Origin: Mucilaginibacter sp.
GTDB lineage: Bacteria; Bacteroidota; Bacteroidia; Sphingobacteriales; Sphingobacteriaceae
Assembly (NCBI GenBank): GCA_014376655.1
Contig: JACMRC010000124.1
Coordinates: 1 to 10,250 of the forward strand
Direction of reading: 5' to 3'
Length of the DNA: 10,250 bases
Shown: piece after piece, positions 5,805 to 10,250 of the stretch
Layout of the letters: the number at the start of each line of letters is the position of its first letter
Position numbering within the stretch: position 1 is the first letter of the stretch
The notes under the pieces: generated by a model
Seen by the model: only the letters and a program-made list of their open reading frames with translations
Told to the model about the DNA's origin: nothing
Database searches by the model: none
Translations under genes and position numbers: made by a program

Positions 5805-6929
5805 ATGAATACTGCCGATCTGTTACAGCGTGCTTCGAGGTTTGAATTTTTAAGTATCGAGGAAGGTGTTTACCTGCATCACAATGCATCAACCGCCGAC
5901 CTGATGTATGTGGCTAACGAGCTGCGTAAAAAGCAAGTGCCGCATGGTAAAGTAACCTGGCAGATTGATCGTAATGTTAATACTACCAACGTTTGTATAG
6001 CCAACTGTAAGTTTTCCAACTTCTTCCGTCACCCCGGCCACGAGGATAGTTACATTACCGACATTGACACCTACAAACAAAAGATAGAAGAAACCTTCCG
6101 CCTGGGCGGCGACCAGCTTTTACTGCAAGGCGGCCACCATCCAGATTTGGGATTGAGTTTTTATACCGATCTGTTCAGCAAACTAAAAGAGCTGTACCCT
6201 ACTCTTAAACTACACTCGTTGGGCCCACCAGAGATTGCGCACGTAGCCAAGCTGGAAAACATGAGCCATATAGACGTGTTAAGAGCGATGAAAGAATCGG
6301 GACTTGATTCATTACCGGGTGCCGGTGCAGAAATTTTGAATGACCGTGTACGCCGCCTGATATCAAAAGGCAAATGCGGCGGTAAAGAGTGGCTGGACGT
6401 TATGCGTGCGGCACATCAACTTAACCTGCCAAGTTCGGCTACTATGATGTTTGGCCATGTGGAAACTATCGAGGAGCGCTTTGAGCATTTGGTTTGGATC
6501 CGCGAGGTACAATCAGAGAAACCGGAAGGACATTATGGCTTTATAGCTTTCATCCCATGGCCGTTCCAGGATGACGGTACGTTATTACGCAAGGTGCGTG
6601 GCATCACCAACAATGTTACCGGCGATGAATATATCCGCATGATAGCTTTGAGCCGTATTATGCTGCCCAATATTAAAAATATCCAGGCCTCATGGCTTAC
6701 CGTAGGTAAACAGGTTGCTCAGATCTGCCTAAACGCAGGCGCTAATGATTTTGGTTCGATAATGATAGAAGAAAATGTGGTATCTGCCGCAGGCGCACCA
6801 CATAGGTTTACTGCTAAAGGTATCCAGGATTCTATAATAGCTGCAGGTTTTGAGCCACAACTGCGCAACCAAAAATACGAGTGGCGTGATGTTCCTTCAC
6901 AGTTAGAAGAGCAGGTAATAAACTACTAA
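5805..6929 (+). CDS. mqnC: Cyclic dehypoxanthine futalosine synthase (radical SAM), variant Fe-S motif
   Basis: The 374-residue protein has the length and layout of MqnC, the radical SAM enzyme that cyclises dehypoxanthine futalosine in the futalosine route to menaquinone. Visible signatures are E19-E-G-V-Y-L, D55-R-N-V-N-T-T-N-V-C64, the cluster segment C64-I-A-N-C68-K-F-S71-N-F-F-R, L-L-Q-G-G-H-H-P-D-L, H-S-L-G-P-P-E, G-A-G-A-E-I-L, T-M-M-F-G-H-V-E and the C-terminal D-F-G-S-I-M-I-E-E-N-V-V-S-A-A-G. Radical SAM proteins of this family use CxxxCxxC; here the third ligand position is Ser (TCC at 6015-6017), one base from TGC. Otherwise the protein is intact and closely family-like. MqnE is the nearest alternative, but the L-Q-G-G-H-H-P-D-L motif and the whole sequence favour MqnC. 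It is monocistronic, with a terminator directly downstream; no other mqn genes are in view. Confidence 0.9.
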   Translation: MNTADLLQRASRFEFLSIEEGVYLHHNASTADLMYVANELRKKQVPHGKVTWQIDRNVNTTNVCIANCKFSNFFRHPGHEDSYITDIDTYKQKIEETFRLGGDQLLLQGGHHPDLGLSFYTDLFSKLKELYPTLKLHSLGPPEIAHVAKLENMSHIDVLRAMKESGLDSLPGAGAEILNDRVRRLISKGKCGGKEWLDVMRAAHQLNLPSSATMMFGHVETIEERFEHLVWIREVQSEKPEGHYGFIAFIPWPFQDDGTLLRKVRGITNNVTGDEYIRMIALSRIMLPNIKNIQASWLTVGKQVAQICLNAGANDFGSIMIEENVVSAAGAPHRFTAKGIQDSIIAAGFEPQLRNQKYEWRDVPSQLEEQVINY

Positions 6930-6934
6930 ACAAA

Positions 6935-6963
6935 AAAGCACCCCGGTACTGCCGGGGCGCTTT
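6935..6963. terminator. Bidirectional intrinsic terminator between mqnC and the ferritin operon
   Basis: AAAGC-A-CCCCGG (6935-6946), a 5-base loop and CCGGGG-C-GCTTT (6952-6963) form a GC-rich hairpin with one A/C mismatch. The minus direction has a six-U tract (A-run 6932-6937), so it suits the ferritin operon best; the plus direction has only TTTC. Confidence 0.85.
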
Positions 6964-6989
6964 CAAAAACATAGATGTTAAATATCTAA

Positions 6990-7829
6990 TTACTTCACAC
7001 CAAATGGGCCTACTAATGCAACAACCTGTGCAGAAGTTAAAGGCTCATCAAAGCATTGGGTAGCTATAGCAGTTGAAAAGTTTCCGCTAACTCCGGTTAA
7101 GCTGGTTATATTAACACCACCTTGTATTAAGTTATCTTCGCCTGCATAGTTACCGTTTACAGCAGTTATGCCAGTGTCATTAGCACCGCTAATCCAAGGT
7201 TTGGTAGTAGTAGCGCCTCTTAATCTACGGATATAACGTACAGCAGAAGCATGACGCGCCTCAACAGAGTGGATGCTTAAAGCAGCTGTCAATACAACCT
7301 GGTTACCTGCTAAAAAGCCAGCCTGGCCTTTATAAGCACGTACGCCTGTATCTTCAAAAGCTTGTGCTACCGCAAAGTAAGTATCAACGTTAGTTAATAC
7401 CGTTGGGAAAGTACCCTGTGCAGTAAAATCATAAATACCATTAGTACCTTGAGTGCTTTGTGCAACAGCCGCTGATCCTAAAACGCTTTTCAAAAATGCA
7501 ACGTGCGCATTTTCATGGCCTTGTATAGTAACCAAATAAGCTTTTTCTGTCGCAGAAAATCCTAAGGTTGAAGCAACACCTGCATTATAAAACGCAGCTT
7601 CAAGATATTCCAACTTCAAAGCGTAATTTAACACGTCATTAACAGTGGGGGTTGCTGTTTGCCCGTAAGCTTTTTTAAACAATGTGCTAAAAGCAAATGG
7701 TAATGCAGCTACCGCTACTTTTGATCCAAAGCTTGTTATATTTTTAATCGCGTCGCGACGTGGGCTGATCCTGTCTTGAAATTCAGGGTCTACCTTTTCT
7801 ATTTCTTCTATTAATCCAAATAAATTCAT
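6990..7829 (-). CDS. Ferritin-like domain protein (Ferritin_2), Tat-type leader
   Basis: The 279-residue protein has a long N-terminus: a polar 20 residues, then S22-P-R24-R25-D-A-I-K29, a hydrophobic stretch V38-F51 and K52-K-A-Y-G-Q57. This looks like a twin-arginine signal with cleavage near G56, although it lacks the consensus F-L after RR. The ferritin-like domain (about 62-200) carries paired motifs E74-Y-L-E77, H105-E106-N-A-H109, F158-E159-D-T-G and V189-E190-A-R-H193, matching the carboxylate/His pattern of di-iron four-helix proteins. A C-terminal extension of about 80 residues, rich in Gly, Thr and Asn, follows. It is the second gene of an operon, 13 bp after its paralogue. The likely place is the periplasm; the enzymatic role is unknown, and the family is often linked to desiccation or oxidative stress. 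Confidence 0.85.
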   Translation of the reverse strand: MNLFGLIEEIEKVDPEFQDRISPRRDAIKNITSFGSKVAVAALPFAFSTLFKKAYGQTATPTVNDVLNYALKLEYLEAAFYNAGVASTLGFSATEKAYLVTIQGHENAHVAFLKSVLGSAAVAQSTQGTNGIYDFTAQGTFPTVLTNVDTYFAVAQAFEDTGVRAYKGQAGFLAGNQVVLTAALSIHSVEARHASAVRYIRRLRGATTTKPWISGANDTGITAVNGNYAGEDNLIQGGVNITSLTGVSGNFSTAIATQCFDEPLTSAQVVALVGPFGVK

Positions 7830-7842
7830 GACTTTTCTGTTT

Positions 7843-8562
7843 TTAAGATGCTACGTAACCATAATTAGACGCACTTACTTTAGTTGTAAGGTAAGTGTTT
7901 GCAATTGCCAATACCTGTGCAATAGTTTGTGTTTTATCCAAACCGTTAGCATCTAACGCTGTATTATCAGCGAAACTACCAGGAGCGATCAAGTTGCGGA
8001 TATATGCAGCATGACGAGCTTCTACAGATACAATCTTTCCGGCTAATAAAAGATAATCGGTGTTTTGAATAAGATAACCTGCGCCATTGTAAGCAGTAAC
8101 ACCGGTATCTTCAAATGCTTTAGCAGCTGCTAATACTTCGGTGCGGCTTGAAAAGTTAATTGCACTAAAGTTAGGGGTTAAACCCTTAATAGCATTTGTA
8201 CCCAAAGCAGCTTTAAAAAACTCTCTGTGTGCAACTTCATGATCACGGATATCTGTCAATAGTGCGTTTTCCTCTGTGGTAATTCCAGTATAAGGAGTTG
8301 CAGCAACCTGGATGTAAAAGGCAGCTTCCAGTTGCTCAAGCGCATAAGCATAGTTTAAAATGGCTAAATCGCCTTTAGCGCCTATATCTACGCCAGCATT
8401 TGGGTTCATTATAGCCGGGCTATTTCCTTTGTAATCATCGAACTTTGAACATGATGAAGCGGCTAACACGCCAACAGCGGCGGCTCCTGCTCCGGCATAA
8501 CGTAAAAACGACCTCCGGGCCATATTCACGTCAGCATTTTCAATTAGTGTTTCTGTTTTCAT
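7843..8562 (-). CDS. Ferritin-like domain lipoprotein (Ferritin_2) with Tat signal
   Basis: The 239-residue protein has a textbook Tat signal, A15-R16-R17-S-F-L-R21, with hydrophobic region Y22-A35 and a lipobox A35-S-S-C38, so it should be exported folded and lipid-anchored. The Ferritin_2 domain (about 62-190) has E76-Q-L-E79, H108-E109-V-A-H112, F150-E151-D-T-G and V180-E181-A-R-H184, the same putative di-iron ligand set as the downstream paralogue, with which it shares A-F-E-D-T-G-V and S-V-E-A-R-H-A. The C-terminus (about 190-239) lacks the Gly-rich extension of its partner. It is the promoter-proximal gene of the pair; the intergenic gap is 13 bp. Tat export fits a protein that acquires its metal in the cytoplasm before export. 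Substrate and function are unknown. Confidence 0.87.
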   Translation of the reverse strand: MKTETLIENADVNMARRSFLRYAGAGAAAVGVLAASSCSKFDDYKGNSPAIMNPNAGVDIGAKGDLAILNYAYALEQLEAAFYIQVAATPYTGITTEENALLTDIRDHEVAHREFFKAALGTNAIKGLTPNFSAINFSSRTEVLAAAKAFEDTGVTAYNGAGYLIQNTDYLLLAGKIVSVEARHAAYIRNLIAPGSFADNTALDANGLDKTQTIAQVLAIANTYLTTKVSASNYGYVAS

Positions 8563-8572
8563 AAGTGAATTA

Positions 8573-8659
8573 TTAGTTTGTTGTTTTAGATATATTTTTA
8601 GTTGTAGTTTGCTTGTGTTCTTTTTTAGATACGCTTAATACATTCAAGGCGGTTTTCAT
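8573..8659 (-). CDS. Possible 28-aa leader ORF of the ferritin operon
   Basis: ATG 8659 to TAA 8573 on the minus strand encodes 28 residues beginning M-K-T-A-L-N-V-L-S-V-S-K-K and continuing with a Thr/Lys-rich tail. It ends 10 bp before the ATG of the first ferritin gene, a spacing fit for translational coupling. There is no hydrophobic core or known domain. A short open frame in AT-rich leader DNA can arise by chance, so the call is weak. Confidence 0.25.
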   Translation of the reverse strand: MKTALNVLSVSKKEHKQTTTKNISKTTN

Positions 8660-8710
8660 TTTTTTAATATATTATTACCCCTTTCAGGAATTATTAATAT
8701 TTTAATAAGA

Positions 8711-8840
8711 AAATGGTCAATAATTACATTTCTTATAATTCCAACACTATTGCGGCTAAACCAATAACTATGCCACATTTATACTTAAAGTAGTATGTAG
8801 TATTAATTTTTAATTAAAAAAATGTCGATAATTGCATTTC
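8711..8840. repeat. Two imperfect 21-22-bp direct repeats upstream of the ferritin operon
   Basis: Copy 1 (8711-8732) and copy 2 (8820-8840) share AAATG-(G)TC-R-ATAATT-R-CATTTC with two mismatches and one 1-base gap, start to start 109 bp apart. They may be paired binding sites for a regulator in the divergent promoter region. Confidence 0.4.
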
Positions 8841-8873
8841 CTGCTTCATGGATATGCTTTTTTCAAATTAAAC

Positions 8874-8903
8874 TTGTTACACCTGTCGGGAATACTAATT
8901 TTA
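8874..8903 (+). promoter_or_regulatory. Candidate scpB promoter
   Basis: TTG (8874-8876), a 19-base spacer and TAATTTTA (8896-8903) match the Bacteroidota consensus except for the last base. The element ends 7 bases before the scpB ATG, so the mRNA would have almost no leader. Confidence 0.45.
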
Positions 8904-8910
8904 CTGAATA

Positions 8911-9471
8911 ATGGAAAATCCTGAATTGTATATAGAGGCTCTTGTTTTTGTGTCGGAACAAAGCATCCGTGTTGAAGAAATTTTGTACTGCTTACAAGCT
9001 ACCTTTGAACGTGATTTTTCGAAAGAAGAAATGAATGAGTGCCTTGATAGTATCAAGACCAAATACTCGGCAGACAACTTTGCCATCGAGTTGGTTAATG
9101 TAAACAACGGCTACCAGTTTTTAACCAAAAAAAACTACCATCCGGTTATCAGTCTTTTGCAGTTGCAACGGTCTAAAAAGAAGCTGAGCCAGGCTGCTTT
9201 AGAGACCCTTGCCATCATAGCGTACAAGCAGCCGGTAACCAAAACTGAGGTTGAACAGATCCGTGGCGTAAACTGCGACTATTCGATACAAAAGTTGTTG
9301 GAAAAGGAGTTGATCGCAATAAATGGGAAGTCGGAAAGCTTAGGAAAACCAATTTTATATGGCACAAGCCCACTTTTCATGGACTATTTTGGGATAAATA
9401 ATATTAAAGAATTGCCTAATATTAAAGAACTTACAGATAACTCAACGTCAATTGGCGAGCAGCAAGAATAA
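8911..9471 (+). CDS. scpB: Segregation and condensation protein B (SMC partner)
   Basis: The 186-residue protein is the usual ScpB size. It is the dimeric winged-helix kleisin-interacting subunit that, with ScpA and SMC, forms bacterial condensin on the nucleoid. The first winged helix (about 5-85) has E5-L-Y-I-E-A-L-V-F-V-S and N66-G-Y-Q-F-L-T. The second begins at K90-K-L-S-Q-A-A-L-E-T-L-A-I-I-A-Y-K-Q-P-V-T, with the conserved E113-V-E-Q-I-R-G-V, then L-L-E-K-E-L-I and Y-G-T-S-P-L-F. The C-terminal tail (about 168-186) is polar and variable. The ATG at 8911 is the only sensible start. scpA is not in the window, and the next gene encodes an unrelated acidic protein 135 bp downstream. There is no terminator hairpin after the stop, so readthrough into that gene is possible. 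Confidence 0.95.
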   Translation: MENPELYIEALVFVSEQSIRVEEILYCLQATFERDFSKEEMNECLDSIKTKYSADNFAIELVNVNNGYQFLTKKNYHPVISLLQLQRSKKKLSQAALETLAIIAYKQPVTKTEVEQIRGVNCDYSIQKLLEKELIAINGKSESLGKPILYGTSPLFMDYFGINNIKELPNIKELTDNSTSIGEQQE

Positions 9472-9606
9472 ATGTTAAATGTTTTTTCTTTCAAATTGAT
9501 TTTTCGTTATTTTTACTAATAAATAACAACAAGGTAACACAGTAGATTTTTTTGTAAATTCGTTTAAGCTTATCCTCATTTAATTTTTATAACAAACAAT
9601 TACCGC

Positions 9607-9792
9607 ATGGGAACGCCAAAAAAAATTGCAGACAAGAACATTCCAAGGGACACGGATGCAGAAGATGATGACGACGATTTGGAAACAACGCCTAAGAAAA
9701 AGGCAGTTGACGAGGATGACGACTTTGATGGGCCCTTAGATGACCTGGGTTTTGAAGAGTTCGGCGACGATGACGACGACGACGATTATTAA
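9607..9792 (+). CDS. Highly acidic 61-aa protein of unknown function
   Basis: Of 61 residues 22 are Asp and 5 are Glu. A basic start (P4-K-K-I, K10, R14) leads into D20-D24, a lysine patch K30-K32, D35-E-D-D-D, a short hydrophobic motif L44-D-D-L-G-F-E-E-F52 and a terminal run D54-D60 then Y61. It has no signal peptide or membrane helix and is surely disordered as a monomer. The L-x-x-L-G-F-x-x-F stretch between acidic blocks looks like a short linear binding motif; a partner that is basic, or nucleic-acid-mimicking behaviour, is possible but is inference. Small acidic proteins of this sort occur in Sphingobacteriaceae without assigned roles. It has its own downstream terminator, which supports it as a real transcription unit. 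Confidence 0.75.
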   Translation: MGTPKKIADKNIPRDTDAEDDDDDLETTPKKKAVDEDDDFDGPLDDLGFEEFGDDDDDDDY

Positions 9793-9815
9793 TAATTTAT
9801 TACATAACGTATTTT

Positions 9816-9842
9816 AAAGCATCCCTTCCGGATGCTTTTTTT
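9816..9842 (+). terminator. Intrinsic terminator of the acidic-protein gene
   Basis: AAAGCATCC (9816-9824), the loop CTTCC and GGATGCTTT (9830-9838) form a perfect 9-bp hairpin with a seven-T run (9836-9842), 24 bp after the stop codon. Confidence 0.92.
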
Positions 9843-9849
9843 ATATTTC
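9842..9849 (+). promoter_or_regulatory. Possible -7 element for the GNAT-like gene
   Basis: TATATTTC (one mismatch to TAnnTTTG) abuts the terminator T-run, 11 bases before the ATG at 9861. No TTG at -33 was found. Confidence 0.3.
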
Positions 9850-9860
9850 TACAATCCTGC

Positions 9861-10250
9861 ATGACCATAACCGAAGTTAAAGACAAAGCCACCAAAAAAG
9901 CTTTTTTAGATGTAGCCCGCGTTGTTTATAAAAATGATGATGCCTGGGTTTGCCCGCTTGATATGGATGTGGAAGCAGTTTTTGATCCGCTTAAAAATAA
10001 CTTCCACCAGTTTGGTAAATGCACCCGTTGGATTTTAAAAAACGACAAGGGTGAATTGATTGGCCGTGTTGCGGCATTTATTAACGAAAAAAAAGCTTAC
10101 CATTATGAGCAACCAACCGGCGGAATGGGTTTTTTTGAGTGTATCAACGATGAACGGGCGGCCTTTATGCTATTTAATACCGCAAAAAACTGGCTACAGC
10201 AAAACGGAATGCAGGCCATGGATGGGCCTATAAATTTTGGAGAGAATGAC
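9861..10250 (+). CDS. GNAT-like acetyltransferase-family protein, 3' end beyond window
   Basis: There are 130 codons from ATG 9861 with the frame open at the window edge. The N-terminus M-T-I-T-E-V-K-D-K and the segments V-C-P-L-D-M-D-V-E-A-V-F-D-P, R-W-I-L-K-N-D-K-G-E-L-I-G-R-V-A-A-F-I-N, Q-P-T-G-G-M-G-F-F-E-C-I-N-D and A-M-D-G-P-I-N-F-G-E match a conserved Bacteroidota family of roughly 370-380 residues with an acyl-CoA N-acyltransferase (GNAT) fold, sometimes mislabelled GTP cyclohydrolase. The substrate is unknown. The visible part contains no signal peptide. It has its own transcription start after the preceding terminator. Confidence 0.8.
   Translation, partial: MTITEVKDKATKKAFLDVARVVYKNDDAWVCPLDMDVEAVFDPLKNNFHQFGKCTRWILKNDKGELIGRVAAFINEKKAYHYEQPTGGMGFFECINDERAAFMLFNTAKNWLQQNGMQAMDGPINFGEND

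Larger units (their letters stand above)
8563..8910. other. Divergent intergenic region between the ferritin operon and scpB
   Basis: These 348 bp are very AT-rich. They contain a possible 28-codon minus-strand ORF (8573-8659), two imperfect direct repeats (8711-8732, 8820-8840) and a forward promoter for scpB (8874-8903). I could not identify a clear TAnnTTTG element for the ferritin operon. Confidence 0.6.

Noticed and set aside
8901..9107. Minus-strand open frame over the start of scpB
   Set aside because: It is a shadow of the clearly conserved scpB reading frame.
1..10250. Defence system, mobile element or prophage
   Set aside because: No transposase, integrase, toxin-antitoxin, nuclease or reverse transcriptase signatures, no target-site duplications, and composition appears even across the window.

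Overview
The window reads as chromosomal DNA of a Bacteroidota organism, most likely family Sphingobacteriaceae (Mucilaginibacter/Pedobacter-like). The reasons are protein family content (a futalosine-pathway menaquinone enzyme, a pair of Tat-exported ferritin-like proteins, a DUF2975/YozG-type pair, a PA2169-type four-helix protein), A-rich rather than Shine-Dalgarno leaders, and several Bacteroidota-type promoter elements (TTG / TAnnTTTG) lying very close to start codons. There are no tRNA, rRNA, IS, phage or CRISPR features. It is mostly ordinary core and stress/signalling DNA with some unusual details.

Layout. Positions 42-221 (+) encode a tiny Thr/Lys-rich lipoprotein, followed by a strong terminator shared with a convergent minus-strand pair: a 55-residue membrane lipoprotein (816-983) and a DUF2383/PA2169 four-helix protein (293-748). 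From 1157 (+) runs a ModF-like twin ABC ATPase whose two ATP sites appear asymmetric. Next is a tandem-PAS sensor histidine kinase (2756-4252) split by an in-frame TGA inside its second PAS repeat. Then comes a DUF2975 membrane protein with an adjacent Xre/YozG-like regulator (4333-5072).

A gene-free stretch of about 730 bp (5073-5804) holds candidate promoters, a cluster of helically phased GTGA-type repeats and a small palindrome. It leads into mqnC (5805-6929), whose radical-SAM motif reads CxxxCxxS instead of CxxxCxxC. A bidirectional terminator separates mqnC from a convergent two-gene operon of ferritin-like proteins (8562 down to 6990). The last part is forward: scpB (8911-9471), a very acidic 61-residue protein (9607-9792) with its own terminator, and the start of a GNAT-like protein of about 130 visible residues that runs off the window.

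How they fit. The clearest functional units are the DUF2383 protein with its small lipoprotein (probable stress or envelope operon), the DUF2975/HTH pair, and the twin ferritin operon. MqnC belongs to menaquinone synthesis and ScpB to chromosome segregation. I see no clear novel multi-gene system. The points most worth a second look are the nonsense codon in the kinase, the missing Fe-S cysteine in MqnC, the one-dead-site architecture of the ABC protein, and the phased repeat cluster upstream of mqnC.
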